From contig CAVXBV010000014.1 of assembly GCA_963760125.1 (NCBI GenBank), positions 248,001 through 312,000 of the forward strand: DNA of 64,000 nt, given 5' to 3'. Of the stretch, positions 7,151 through 15,651 are shown in pieces. Position 1 is the stretch's first letter, and each line of letters starts with the position of its first letter. Under the pieces are notes generated by a model. The model had not been told where the DNA came from and searched no databases. It was given only the letters and a program-made list of their open reading frames with translations. Made by a program: the position numbers and the translations under genes. Source of the DNA: RYN-111 sp963760125. GTDB taxonomy: Bacteria; Actinomycetota; Actinomycetes; Mycobacteriales; SCTD01.

Positions 7151-9132
7151 AGGGGCCTGCGGAACGTCGTGGTCTCGTCGTCCTTGCGGCGGTCCGACGA
7201 CAGCAGCTGGTAGGGCACCGACGTGACCATGACCCCCGGCTGGAACAGCAGCCGGCCCTTGAGCCGCAGCGCGCTCTGGTTGTGCAGCAGCTGCTCCCAC
7301 CAGTGCCCGACGACGTACTCCGGGATGAAGACGGTCACCACGTCGCGCGGGGAGTCCAACCGGATCCGCTTCACGTAGTCCAGGATCGGCTTGGTGATCT
7401 CGCGGTACGGCGAGTCGATGACGGTCAGGGCGATGTCGAGGCCACGGCGGTCCCACTCGGCCTGCAGCGCGTGGGTGTCCTCGGGGTCGACCGACACCGT
7501 GAGGGCGGTGAGGTCGTGCGGTCGCGTGGCCTTCGCGTAGGCGAGCGCCCGCAGCGTCGGGGCGTGCAGCTTCGAGACCAGCACCACGGCGTGGTTGCGC
7601 GAGGGCTGCGCCACGATGTCGTCCGGCGGGACCAGCTCCAGGCGCACCCGGTCGTAGTGCCCGTGGATCCCGCGCATGATCACGTAGAGGACGGCCATCG
7701 CTGCGAGCGCGATCCACGCCCCGCGGGTGAACTTCGTGATGAGCACGATGACCAGCACCGTCCCGGTCATCACCAGGCCGATCGAGTTGATGACCCGCGA
7801 GCGCTTCATCCGGCTGCGCGCGGCCGGGTCGACGGCCGTGCCCAGCTCGCGCGTCCAGTGCCGGATCATGCCGGTCTGCGACAGCGTGAAGGAGATGAAC
7901 ACCCCGACGATGTAGAGCTGGATCAGCTTGGTGACCTGCGCGTCGAACGCCACGATGAGCACGCTCGCGAAGAACGCCAGCAGCAGGATGCCGTTGCTGT
8001 AGGCCAGTCGGTCGCCGCGCGTGTGCAGCTGGCGCGGGAGGTACCCGTCACGCGCCAGGATCGAGCCGAGCACCGGGAAGCCGTTGAACGCGGTGTTGGC
8101 CGCGAGGATGAGGATGATCCCCGTGAACGCCACCACGACGTAGAACAGCGGGTGCGTCGGCCCGGAGAAGACCGCGCCGGCGAGCTGGCTGATGACGGTC
8201 TCCTGCTCGTCGGTCCCGATCGGGATGCCGTCCTTGAGCAGCTGGGTCGCCGGGTCCTCGGCGTAGCGCAGGTGGGTGATGTTGCCGAGGGCGATGATGC
8301 CCATCAGCATCGTGACGGCCATGCCGCCCATCAGCAGCAGCGTGGTCGCGGCGTTCTTGCTCTTGGGCTTCTGGAACGACGGGACGCCGTTGCTGATGGC
8401 CTCGACCCCGGTCAGCGCCGCGCAGCCGGAGGAGAACGTGCGGAGCAGCAAGAACGCTGCGCCCATCCCCATGAAGCCCTCCTCGAACCCGTTCTCCGCA
8501 GCGAGCGTGTACTGCGCGCTCTCCACGTCGGGCAGGTCGCCGAAGAAGTGCCGGAAGAAGCCGAAGATCGTCATGCCGAGGATCGCGATCATGAAGCCGT
8601 ACGTCGGGATGGCGAACGCCGAGCCCGACTCCTTGACGCCTCGCAGGTTCACCGCCGTCAGCAGGACCACCAGCCCCACGGCGTACAGCGCCTCGTGCCC
8701 CTTGACGAACCCGAGCGCTGCCGCGGCGTTCTGCACGCCCGACGACACGGACACCGCGACGGTCAGGACGTAGTCGACGAGCAGCGCTGCCGCCACGGTC
8801 AACCCGAACTTGGGACCCAGGTTGACGGTCGCGACCTCGTAGTCACCGCCGCCGCTCGGGTAGGCGTGCACGTTCTGCCGGTAGCTCGCGACGACCACCA
8901 GCATCACCGCGACGACCGCGAGCCCGACCTTCCAGGAGAAGGAGTACGCCGCCAAGCCCGCGATCGACAGGGTCAGGAAGATCTCGTCCGGCGCGTAGGC
9001 GACCGAGGAGAGCGCATCGCTCGCGAAGACCGGCAGGGCGATCTTCTTGGGGAGCAGCGTCTCCCCGAGTCTGTCGCTGCGCAGGGCGCGGCCGAGCAGG
9101 AGGCGTTTGGCGACATCACCGGACGAGGGCAC
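7147..9132 (-). CDS. APC-superfamily permease, KimA-like (probable K+/H+ symporter)
   Basis: A 661-residue protein with about twelve transmembrane helices followed by a cytosolic tail of about 170 residues. FASDALSSVAYAPDEI is the first-helix signature of the KimA/YdaO branch of the APC superfamily. The tail, from about LVPPDDIVAQPSRNHAVVLV onward, has the alternating pattern of a universal-stress-protein-like domain, which in Bacillus KimA binds c-di-AMP. Divergent neighbours are two TrkA/RCK proteins, supporting a K+ role over amino-acid transport. It starts at GTG 9130-9132, and its stop overlaps the RNA-methyltransferase start by 4 bp. Generic annotation would be amino-acid permease. The K+ assignment is inference from family and context. 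Confidence 0.85.
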   Translation of the reverse strand: MPSSGDVAKRLLLGRALRSDRLGETLLPKKIALPVFASDALSSVAYAPDEIFLTLSIAGLAAYSFSWKVGLAVVAVMLVVVASYRQNVHAYPSGGGDYEVATVNLGPKFGLTVAAALLVDYVLTVAVSVSSGVQNAAAALGFVKGHEALYAVGLVVLLTAVNLRGVKESGSAFAIPTYGFMIAILGMTIFGFFRHFFGDLPDVESAQYTLAAENGFEEGFMGMGAAFLLLRTFSSGCAALTGVEAISNGVPSFQKPKSKNAATTLLLMGGMAVTMLMGIIALGNITHLRYAEDPATQLLKDGIPIGTDEQETVISQLAGAVFSGPTHPLFYVVVAFTGIILILAANTAFNGFPVLGSILARDGYLPRQLHTRGDRLAYSNGILLLAFFASVLIVAFDAQVTKLIQLYIVGVFISFTLSQTGMIRHWTRELGTAVDPAARSRMKRSRVINSIGLVMTGTVLVIVLITKFTRGAWIALAAMAVLYVIMRGIHGHYDRVRLELVPPDDIVAQPSRNHAVVLVSKLHAPTLRALAYAKATRPHDLTALTVSVDPEDTHALQAEWDRRGLDIALTVIDSPYREITKPILDYVKRIRLDSPRDVVTVFIPEYVVGHWWEQLLHNQSALRLKGRLLFQPGVMVTSVPYQLLSSDRRKDDETTTFRRPL

Positions 9133-9154
9133 GCGCCAGCGTAGGGCGCCGCGT

Positions 9155-9172
9155 CACGGTGCCGGCGCCGTG
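9155..9172. promoter_or_regulatory. Near-perfect palindrome between divergent permease and trkA genes
   Basis: CACGGTGCCGGCGCCGTG is an 18-bp palindrome with one mismatched pair. It lies in the 90-bp intergenic region shared by the APC permease and the first TrkA gene. It is well placed to be an operator acting on both promoters, but high GC makes chance palindromes common. Confidence 0.3.
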
Positions 9173-9222
9173 TAGCGTTCCGCGCGGCTCCGGGAACGGC
9201 TCGGCGCCTGCGGAGGGCACCT

Positions 9223-9888
9223 GTGCACGTCGTCATCATGGGCTGCGGCCGGGTCGGTTCGGCCCTGGCGAAGGGCCTCGAGAGCGCTGGCCACTCCGTC
9301 GCCATCGTCGACCGCGACGGCGGCGCGTTCCGTCGGCTGCCCGCCGAGTTCACCGGCCAGCGCGTCACCGGCATCGGCTTCGACCGCGACACCCTCGTGG
9401 AGGCGGGCATCGAGCGGGCCGAGGCCTTCGCTGCGGTGAGCTCCGGCGACAACTCCAACATCATCGCGGCGCGCGTGGCGCGCGAGACCTTCGGCGTCGA
9501 GAACGTCGTGGCGCGCATCTACGACCCGCGCCGGGCCGAGGTCTACCAGAAGCTGGGCATCCCGACCGTCGCCACCGTGCGCTGGACGGCCGACCAGGTG
9601 CTGCGCCGGCTGGTCCCCAGCGGGCTGCTCAGCGAGTGGCGCGACCCCAGCGGCAACGTCGTGCTGGCCGAGCTCGCGTACGCGCCGTCCTGGATCGGTG
9701 AGCGCGTCACCCGCCTCGAGCGGCAGGCCGGCGCGCGCGTCGCGCTGCTGACCCGGTTCGGCGAGGGGATCCTGCCGCACGCCGACACCGTGGTGCAGGA
9801 CGGCGACCTGGTGCACGTCACCATGCGCTGGGACCAGCGCGAGCAGGTCGAGCACGCCTTCGTCACCGGCCCGACCGAGGAGCACTAG
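9223..9888 (+). CDS. TrkA-family potassium-uptake regulatory protein (first of pair)
   Basis: A 221-residue cytosolic gating subunit. Residues 1-125 form an RCK/TrkA-N Rossmann domain with GCGRVGSALA for dinucleotide binding and an acidic residue ending strand 2 (VDRDG). Residues 140-215 form TrkA-C. Such proteins bind NAD(H) or ATP and control a Trk/Ktr channel. It starts at GTG 9223 (HVVIMGCGRVG). The second TrkA gene begins 2 bp after its stop, so the pair is one operon and probably a heteromer, as with CeoB/CeoC of mycobacteria. No TrkH/TrkG membrane subunit is visible in the window. Confidence 0.93.
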   Translation: MHVVIMGCGRVGSALAKGLESAGHSVAIVDRDGGAFRRLPAEFTGQRVTGIGFDRDTLVEAGIERAEAFAAVSSGDNSNIIAARVARETFGVENVVARIYDPRRAEVYQKLGIPTVATVRWTADQVLRRLVPSGLLSEWRDPSGNVVLAELAYAPSWIGERVTRLERQAGARVALLTRFGEGILPHADTVVQDGDLVHVTMRWDQREQVEHAFVTGPTEEH

Positions 9889-9890
9889 CC

Positions 9891-10559
9891 ATGCGCGTCG
9901 CCATTGCGGGAGCCGGCAACGTCGGGCGCTCCATCGCCGCGGAGCTCCTCGGCAACGGGCACAGCGTGCTGCTGATCGAGCGTGAGCAGCGGGGCATGAA
10001 GGTCGCCACCGTCCCGGGCGCCGAGTGGCTGCTGGGGGACGCCTGCGAGATGGACGCCCTCGTCCAGGCACGGCTGCAGGAGTGCGACGTGGTCGTCGCT
10101 GCGACCGGCGACGACAAGGTCAACCTGGTCATGAGCCTGCTTGCCAAGACCGAGTTCGGCGTCGCGCGCGTCGTCGCCCGGGTCAACCACCCCAAGAACG
10201 AGTGGCTGTTCAACGAGTCCTGGGGCGTCGACGTCAGCGTGTCGAGCCCCCGGCTGCTGGCAGCGGTCGTGGAGGAGGCGGTGAGCGTCGGCGACCTCGT
10301 GCGCCTGCTCACCTTCCGGCAGGGCCAGGCGAACCTGGTGGAGCTCACCCTGGCCGACGACGCCTACCTGGTCGGTAAGACCGTCGGCTCGGTGACCTGG
10401 CCGACCGACAGCGCGCTGGTCGCCGTCCTGCGTGAGGGCCGGGTCATCACCCCGTCTCCCGACATCGCGATGGAGGCCGGCGACGAGCTGCTGCTCGTCG
10501 CGACCGCCGAGGTCGAGGACGAGCTCGACACGCTGCTCACGCGCCTGACGACGGACTAG
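9891..10559 (+). CDS. TrkA-family potassium-uptake regulatory protein (second of pair)
   Basis: A 222-residue paralogue of the preceding gene. It has a TrkA-N domain with GAGNVGRSIAAELL and an acidic strand-2 end (LIERE), followed by ATGDDKVNLVMSLLAK and a TrkA-C domain near 135-220. It probably pairs with the upstream protein to gate K+ uptake. Its TAG and the stop codon of the convergent DUF3159 gene share the four bases CTAG at 10556-10559. Confidence 0.93.
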   Translation: MRVAIAGAGNVGRSIAAELLGNGHSVLLIEREQRGMKVATVPGAEWLLGDACEMDALVQARLQECDVVVAATGDDKVNLVMSLLAKTEFGVARVVARVNHPKNEWLFNESWGVDVSVSSPRLLAAVVEEAVSVGDLVRLLTFRQGQANLVELTLADDAYLVGKTVGSVTWPTDSALVAVLREGRVITPSPDIAMEAGDELLLVATAEVEDELDTLLTRLTTD

Positions 10560-11185
10560 TCCTCGGCGGGGGTCGCCGCCTTGACGAGCGCGACCGTGAG
10601 CAGGGCGCACCCGACGATCAGCGGCCACTTCACGGCGTTGATGACGATGAGGACGACCGCGTTGTCGCGGGCGCTGTCGTCCACCGCGAGGTAGACCGTC
10701 GTCGCCACGCCGGCGCGGATGAAGAACGAGGCGCACCACGCGCCGGTCGCGAGGAAGCAGGCACGCCGCAGCGCCGGCTGCTCGCGCCAACCGGCGTACT
10801 TGGGGTCGATCGCGGTGAGGGCCAGGGCGATGGCCGGCCGGCGGACCAGCAGCGAGATCGCGAAGGCGACACCGGACCCCGCCGTGATGAGGATGCCCGG
10901 CAGGAAGATGCCCTTGCCGGTGCCGGTGGACCGCGCGATGAGCACGGCCAGCAGCAGCCCGAAGAACCCGGAGAAGGCCTGCTGGGTGGCCTCCCCGCGG
11001 GCCCGGCGCAGCACGACCACCACGAGGCCCGTGACGACGGCGGCGGCGATGGCGCTGTTGAGGCTCACCAGGAAGCGCGCGATGACGAAGACCGTCGCGG
11101 GAAGCGAACTGTCGATCAGCCCCCGGACGCCGCCGAAGGTCGACAGCAGCGATCCGGTGGTGAGCGGCGCCGGGGCCTCAGCCAC
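10556..11185 (-). CDS. DUF3159 family membrane protein
   Basis: A 209-residue integral membrane protein with about six hydrophobic helices, matching the actinobacterial DUF3159 family in length and in landmarks: TFGGVRGLIDSSLPATVFV near the N-terminus, ARSTGTGKGIFLPGI and the FIRAGVATTVYLA helix. Function is unknown. It sits next to the TrkA pair and an OB-fold protein, an order kept in mycobacteria (Rv2691-Rv2694c). Its start region overlaps the OB-fold gene by 8 bp, so the two are cotranscribed. Its stop shares CTAG with the convergent trkA. Confidence 0.88.
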   Translation of the reverse strand: MAEAPAPLTTGSLLSTFGGVRGLIDSSLPATVFVIARFLVSLNSAIAAAVVTGLVVVVLRRARGEATQQAFSGFFGLLLAVLIARSTGTGKGIFLPGILITAGSGVAFAISLLVRRPAIALALTAIDPKYAGWREQPALRRACFLATGAWCASFFIRAGVATTVYLAVDDSARDNAVVLIVINAVKWPLIVGCALLTVALVKAATPAED

Positions 11186-11555
11186 CCGTGGCCTGCAGCT
11201 CGTACTCCGGGTTGAACAGCGTGGCCTTGCCGTCGCGCTTGGTCAGGCGCCCGCTGGCCATCAGGGTCCGGCCGGGGTCGATCCCGCGGATCCGTCGCCG
11301 CCCCAACCAGACGAGCGTCACGCACCCGGTCCCGTCGTACAGCTCGGCCTCCAGGGTCGGCACCCCCGCCAGCGGTCGCAGCACCACGGCGCGCAGGGTC
11401 CCGGCGACGACGACCGGCAGCCCCAGTGAGCACTGGTCGACCGCGATGGCGCCCAGGGAGGTGGAGGTGGTGCGCAGCGCCGCGTCATCGACCTCGTCGA
11501 CGTCGGCGGCGAACCGGTGGAGGGCCCGCTTGAAGCGGCCCGGTTGCTGGGACAC
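11178..11555 (-). CDS. OB-fold nucleic-acid-binding domain protein
   Basis: A 125-residue protein built around an OB fold (about 40-120). Successive strands are seen in VVVAGTLRAVVLRP, LEAELYDGTGCVTLVWLGRRRI, IDPGRTLMASGRL and KATLFNPEYEL. This is the arrangement of RecG/aspartyl-tRNA-synthetase-type OB domains and of Rv2694c. It probably binds single-stranded nucleic acid, but its partner is unknown. It starts at GTG 11553-11555 and overlaps the DUF3159 gene by 8 bp downstream. Confidence 0.87.
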   Translation of the reverse strand: MSQQPGRFKRALHRFAADVDEVDDAALRTTSTSLGAIAVDQCSLGLPVVVAGTLRAVVLRPLAGVPTLEAELYDGTGCVTLVWLGRRRIRGIDPGRTLMASGRLTKRDGKATLFNPEYELQATGG

Positions 11556-11576
11556 GTCGTCAGCCTAGACCGGTTC

Positions 11577-12302
11577 CTAGACGGCGGTGGACGGCAGCAG
11601 CTGGGCGAAAGCACCTGCGACGTCGCCGTAGGTCCCGGTGACGAGGGCGAGCCCCAGAGCCAGCAGCACCACGGCGCCCACGAGCGACACGGCGCGGCTC
11701 GCCCGGCTCAGGCGCGCGGCCAGCCCCGGGGACGCGGCCAGCAGCAGCCCCGCGACCACGAAGGGGATCCCGAGGCCCAAGGCGTACGCCGTGAGCAGGA
11801 GCGCGCCGTCCCCCGCGCCGCCGGACGTGGCCGCGAAGGCCAGCACGCTGCCGAGGAACGGACCGACGCACGGCGTGAACGCGGTGCCGAACACCACACC
11901 GAGCAGGAGCGGCGCAGCCCACGACGGCGAGCGGGCCAGGCGCGCCTGCGTGCCGACGGCGGACAGCGACAGCCGGGACAACAGGCCGCTGCGGGACTCC
12001 GCGAGCAACAGCGCGGCGAGCAGCAGCACCAGCACTCCCCCGGCTCGTTGCACCGGACCACCGGCCTGGCGAACGGCCGAGCCTGCTCCCCCGGCGAGGG
12101 CGCCGAGGGTCACGAACACGGCGCCGAAGCCCAGCACGTACAGCAGGGAGGACCGCGCCAGGCGCGCGCCCTGCTTCTCGACGGGCACCCCGACCGCCGA
12201 GCCGGACAGGACGCCGACGTAGGCCGGGAGGAGCGGGATCGTGCACGGCGCGAGGAAGGAGACGACGCCGCTGCCGAGCGCGACGAGCAGCGCCAGCAGC
12301 AC
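11577..12302 (-). CDS. Cytochrome c biogenesis protein CcdA family (DsbD-type membrane reductant carrier)
   Basis: About 241 residues with six transmembrane helices. CcdA proteins carry electrons from cytosolic thioredoxin across the membrane to extracytoplasmic thiol proteins. The paired cysteines are present: the first in SFLAPCTIPLLPAY, the second in FTPCVGPFLGSVL. Upstream on the same strand is the thioredoxin-like gene, so together they make the two halves of a DipZ/DsbD-like system. I chose GTG 12300-12302, 1 nt after the upstream stop. GTG 12336-12338 would add 12 residues and overlap the upstream gene by 35 bp. Neither has a clear ribosome-binding site. Confidence 0.88.
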   Translation of the reverse strand: MLLALLVALGSGVVSFLAPCTIPLLPAYVGVLSGSAVGVPVEKQGARLARSSLLYVLGFGAVFVTLGALAGGAGSAVRQAGGPVQRAGGVLVLLLAALLLAESRSGLLSRLSLSAVGTQARLARSPSWAAPLLLGVVFGTAFTPCVGPFLGSVLAFAATSGGAGDGALLLTAYALGLGIPFVVAGLLLAASPGLAARLSRASRAVSLVGAVVLLALGLALVTGTYGDVAGAFAQLLPSTAV

Positions 12303-12303
12303 G

Positions 12304-13386
12304 TCAGGCGCCGTAGGTGAAGGTGAAGAACTGGGCACCGGCGGTGCGGGCGGTGAGCGCCAGGCGCCCGTCCCCGACCCCCGGACCGGTGAGCAGGTGG
12401 AGCAGGTCGTCCTTGCCCAGGACGGCGACGGTCCGGCCGGCCTTCTCGACGAGGGACGCGCCCCGCCGGTCGGTCGGGACCGGCTTCCCGTCCAGCGTCA
12501 CGTCGAGCTCGACCGGGGCTCCGGTGACGGCCGTCGTGGCGTAGACGTCGCGCGCGTGGAAGGCCTGCGTGATCGTCGCGCCGGCGCTGAGCTCGAGGTA
12601 CTCCTGCCCGCCGGTGAACTCCCCGGTCAGCTGGAGCACGTCGCGGGCCTGGGGCGGATCGTCGCGCGTCGCCGTCCCGCCGGGGGCGACCGGTCGCTGG
12701 TTGGCGAGGTAGCGCGCCCCGCGCTCCGCGCCGAAGTAGGTCTCCGGCGTGAGGTCGGTGAACGCGTCCCCGGCCGCGAGCTCGGGGCCTGCTGAGCCGA
12801 TGCGCGCCGCGGGCGGCGTACCGCCCTCGGAGAGCAGGTCGCGCACGGCCTGCTCGACCTGGTCCTCGTCGCCCTCACCGGCGTGGAAGTAGCGGACCCG
12901 ACCCTCGCGGTCGATGAGGTACTTCGCGGGCCAGTACTGGTTGTCGTAGGCCCGCCACGTGACCATCTCGGGGTCCTCGGCGACCGGCCAGGTCACGTCC
13001 AGCTCCTTGACCGCCCTGGCGACGTTCGCGTGGTCCTTCTCGAAGCCGAACTCCGGGCTGTGCACCCCGACGATCGTCAGCTCGGGGTAGGTCGCCTGCA
13101 GCGCCCGGAGGAACGGGAAGGTGCGGCGGCAGTTGATGCAGGTGTAGGTCCAGAAGTCGACGAGCACCACGCGCCCCTTGAGCGACGCGATCGTGAGCGG
13201 CTCGCTGTTGTCGAAGTGGCTGATCCCCACCAGCTCGGGCGCGGCGGGCGCCGACGCAGCCGCGAGCAACCGGGTCGTCGCCTGCGGCAGCACGGAGGCC
13301 CGGTTGACGCTCAGCGCGGCGACGGCGCCGACGACCGCGAGGACGGTCACGAGGGCAGCCGCGAACGCGGCACGACGGGGGTTCAC
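12304..13386 (-). CDS. Membrane-anchored thioredoxin-like protein with DipZ-type C-terminal domain
   Basis: A 360-residue protein exported and tethered by an N-terminal helix (about 8-28). Residues 50-190 form a TlpA/ResA-like thioredoxin domain with the redox motif YTCINCRR. DipZ-specific features follow, such as VHSPEFGFEKDHANV and YDNQYWPAKYLID. The last 130 residues are a beta-rich domain with GVGDGRLALTARTAG-type strands, as found at the C-terminus of mycobacterial DipZ. It reduces disulfides outside the membrane with electrons from the CcdA protein encoded 1 nt downstream. In mycobacteria both parts are one polypeptide; here they are split. Confidence 0.9.
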   Translation of the reverse strand: MNPRRAAFAAALVTVLAVVGAVAALSVNRASVLPQATTRLLAAASAPAAPELVGISHFDNSEPLTIASLKGRVVLVDFWTYTCINCRRTFPFLRALQATYPELTIVGVHSPEFGFEKDHANVARAVKELDVTWPVAEDPEMVTWRAYDNQYWPAKYLIDREGRVRYFHAGEGDEDQVEQAVRDLLSEGGTPPAARIGSAGPELAAGDAFTDLTPETYFGAERGARYLANQRPVAPGGTATRDDPPQARDVLQLTGEFTGGQEYLELSAGATITQAFHARDVYATTAVTGAPVELDVTLDGKPVPTDRRGASLVEKAGRTVAVLGKDDLLHLLTGPGVGDGRLALTARTAGAQFFTFTYGA

Positions 13387-13442
13387 ACCACGATCTTCGT
13401 CGGCGACCCGCCCGCGGACGGGTCGCAGGACATGACGAGTCG

Positions 13443-14225
13443 CTAACGCGTCTCGGTGATCTCCGGCCCGCGCTCGGGCATCGACAGGCCAGGAGCCGAC
13501 GTGTCCTGGGCATCCTCAGCCGCCTGGACCGCGTCCGCCGGCAGCACCAGCGGCAGCGGGTCGCGCACCGCCATCGGGTCGTTGCCGCGGGAGACGGCGA
13601 CCTGGCGCATGGCCTCGAGCAAGGGCACCGCGAGCCCCTCGTCGACGGCGGCGGGACCGGTGATGAGTCCCCGCAGGAACCAGCGCGGGCCGTCGACGCC
13701 GAGGAAGCGCGCGTCGGCGAGGGCGATGCCCTGGCCCGGCACCTCGGTCGGGACCTTCGCCCGCAGCTCGGGGCCGAACGGGCCGTCGTTCTCCTCGGCC
13801 TGCCCGCCTCCGCCGAGGAGCGCCTCGGCGATCTCGCGGCGGACCTCGTCCCAGATGCCCTCGGACCGCGGAGCCGCGAAGGCGTTCAGCTGAAGGGTGG
13901 ACTCGCCGTGGACGAGGGTGGCCGCGACCACCTCGCCCTCCGGGCTGACCTCCAGGCGGACGTCCGTGTCGGGCAGCACCGCGATGTGCAGGGCCCCGAG
14001 GTCGAGCCGGCCGTTCGGGTGCTCGGGGGCGCTCGCCAGGTCCCAGGGGCCCTGGGGCTGGGCGAGGCGCGACCGGCGCTCCTCGATCTCGCGCAGCTCG
14101 ATCTCCCGGAGGAGCTCGGCGTCCTCGTACGCGCGGTCATCGTCGTCGAGGTCGTCGACGAACCCTGCCGGGTCCACCTCGAGCGGGTCCCCGAACTGCT
14201 CCTGCTTGCGCCGACCGAACACCAC
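13443..14225 (-). CDS. DUF3710 family protein
   Basis: A 260-residue soluble protein typical of actinobacterial DUF3710. An acidic, charged N-terminal region (FVDDLDDDDRAYEDAELL) is followed by a beta-rich core with GPWD, RLDLGALHI, EVVAATLVHGESTLQLNAFAAPR and GIWDEVRREIAEALLG. DGPRWFLRGLITGPAA is the most conserved stretch. Function is unknown. Linkage to dut is conserved in mycobacteria (Rv2696c-Rv2697c). I chose GTG 14223-14225, about 8 nt after GGAAGGG and 2 nt after the dut stop. An in-frame GTG one codon later is equally possible. The longer frame extending to 14777 is shadow over dut. Confidence 0.88.
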   Translation of the reverse strand: MVFGRRKQEQFGDPLEVDPAGFVDDLDDDDRAYEDAELLREIELREIEERRSRLAQPQGPWDLASAPEHPNGRLDLGALHIAVLPDTDVRLEVSPEGEVVAATLVHGESTLQLNAFAAPRSEGIWDEVRREIAEALLGGGGQAEENDGPFGPELRAKVPTEVPGQGIALADARFLGVDGPRWFLRGLITGPAAVDEGLAVPLLEAMRQVAVSRGNDPMAVRDPLPLVLPADAVQAAEDAQDTSAPGLSMPERGPEITETR

Positions 14226-14227
14226 GA

Positions 14228-14731
14228 CTACGACCCTTCCTCGTTCACGAGTTCGTTCTTGCTCTGCGCGGAGATCCCGCCGGTGGAACCGTGCCCTCCG
14301 GTGCCCCGCTCGGTGTCCGGGAGCACGTCGCTCTCGGACCAGCGGACCTGCGCGACCCGCTGGACCACGAGCTGCGCGACGCGGTCCAGGCGGCGCAGCA
14401 CGACGGTCTCGCGCGGGTCGTGGTTCACGAGCACCACCTTGATCTCGCCGCGGTAGCCCGCATCGATGGTGCCAGGTGCGTTGACGATGCTCACGCCGTG
14501 GTGGGCGGCGAGCCCGGAGCGCGGGTGCACGAAACCGGCCCATCCCTCGGGCAGCGCGACGGCGAGCCCGGTCGGGACCACCGCCCGCTCGTGCGGGGCG
14601 AGGGTCACGTCGACGGTCGTCACGAGGTCGCAGCCGGCGTCCCCCGGTCGCGCGTACGTCGGGAGCGGCACGTCGGGGTCGAGCCGGCGCACGGCCACCT
14701 CGACGACCTCCTGAACTCCCACAGCCTCCAC
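14228..14731 (-). CDS. dut: Deoxyuridine 5'-triphosphate nucleotidohydrolase (dUTPase)
   Basis: A 167-residue trimeric dUTPase that hydrolyses dUTP to dUMP and pyrophosphate, keeping uracil out of DNA and supplying thymidylate synthesis. All five motifs are visible: motif 1 PGDAGCDLVTT, motif 2 PRSGLAAHHGV, motif 3 GTIDAGYRGEIKVVLVN with the catalytic Asp, motif 4 RVAQLVV, and the Gly-rich motif 5 as RGTGGHGSTGG. Motif 5 normally reads RGxGGFGSTG; here the Phe is His. It lies 2 bp ahead of DUF3710 in an operon and is divergent from the SDR gene at 14756. Confidence 0.96.
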   Translation of the reverse strand: MEAVGVQEVVEVAVRRLDPDVPLPTYARPGDAGCDLVTTVDVTLAPHERAVVPTGLAVALPEGWAGFVHPRSGLAAHHGVSIVNAPGTIDAGYRGEIKVVLVNHDPRETVVLRRLDRVAQLVVQRVAQVRWSESDVLPDTERGTGGHGSTGGISAQSKNELVNEEGS

Positions 14732-14755
14732 GGAGCGAGACCGTACCGTGGACGC

Positions 14756-15640
14756 ATGGCGGACAGCAGCACATCAAGCGGGAGCCGGAGCGTTCTGGTC
14801 ACCGGAGCGAACAGCGGGATCGGCCTCGTGACGTGCCTGGAGCTCGCCGCCGCGGGCTGGGACGTCGTCGGGACGGCCAGGACGCAGGAGCGCGCCGACC
14901 TGCTGCACGCCGCCGCTGCTGGGCGCGACCTGACCGTCCGGACGGTGCTGCTCGACGTGGACGATGCCGCGTCCTGCGCCGCCGGCGTCGCCGCGGCGCA
15001 GGAGCTCACCGGCGGCCTGCACGCCCTCGTGAACAACGCCGGCTTCGCCCGCAGCGGCGCGGTGGAGGACGTGACCGACGAGCAGGTCCGTGCCCAGCTC
15101 GAGACCAACGTCCTCGCACCGATGCGCCTGGCCCGGCTCGTCCTGCCCGCCATGCGCGAGCGGGGAAGCGGCCGGATCATCAACATCTCCAGCGTCGCCG
15201 GGCGGCTGTCCACGCCCCTGATGGGGTGGTACTGCGCCTCCAAGCACGCCCTCGAGGCGGTCACCGACGCCCTGCGCATGGAGGTCGAGGGCGACGGCAT
15301 CAAGGTCTCGCTGGTCGAGCCGGGGATGTTCGCCACCGAGGTCTGGAACGCCGCGAAGGAAGGCGGCTTCCCCGCAGCGAGCACCGCCCGGTACGCCGCG
15401 GCGTACGCCCGCGGGGAGGCGCTGGGTGCGCGCAGCCAGAACCTGCCCGATCCGGTCTGGGTGGCGCGCACGATCCGCATCGCCCTGACCAACCCCGTGC
15501 CGCTCGCCCGCTACGTCGTCGGCGCGGACGCGATCGGGGGGATCGTCGCCGAGACCCTGCTGCCGACGGCGCTGACCGACTACCTCAAGGCCATGAGCAC
15601 CGGCCTGCGGTCCCCGCTCCGCCTGCCCTTCCTCCGCTAG
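14756..15640 (+). CDS. Short-chain dehydrogenase/reductase
   Basis: A 294-residue classical SDR of the SDR-family NAD(P)-dependent oxidoreductases. The cofactor motif is TGANSGIG (16-23), then NNAG near 99, and the catalytic Ser in IINISSVAG with YCASK about 13 residues later. The EPGMFATEVW stretch after strand 6 is typical of the 17-beta-HSD/retinol-dehydrogenase-like group. The substrate is not predictable. It starts at ATG 14756, 24 bp from the divergent dut gene. The DUF3093 gene follows after 11 bp, so both are probably in one transcript. Confidence 0.9.
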   Translation: MADSSTSSGSRSVLVTGANSGIGLVTCLELAAAGWDVVGTARTQERADLLHAAAAGRDLTVRTVLLDVDDAASCAAGVAAAQELTGGLHALVNNAGFARSGAVEDVTDEQVRAQLETNVLAPMRLARLVLPAMRERGSGRIINISSVAGRLSTPLMGWYCASKHALEAVTDALRMEVEGDGIKVSLVEPGMFATEVWNAAKEGGFPAASTARYAAAYARGEALGARSQNLPDPVWVARTIRIALTNPVPLARYVVGADAIGGIVAETLLPTALTDYLKAMSTGLRSPLRLPFLR

Positions 15641-15651
15641 GGGTGCCTGCG

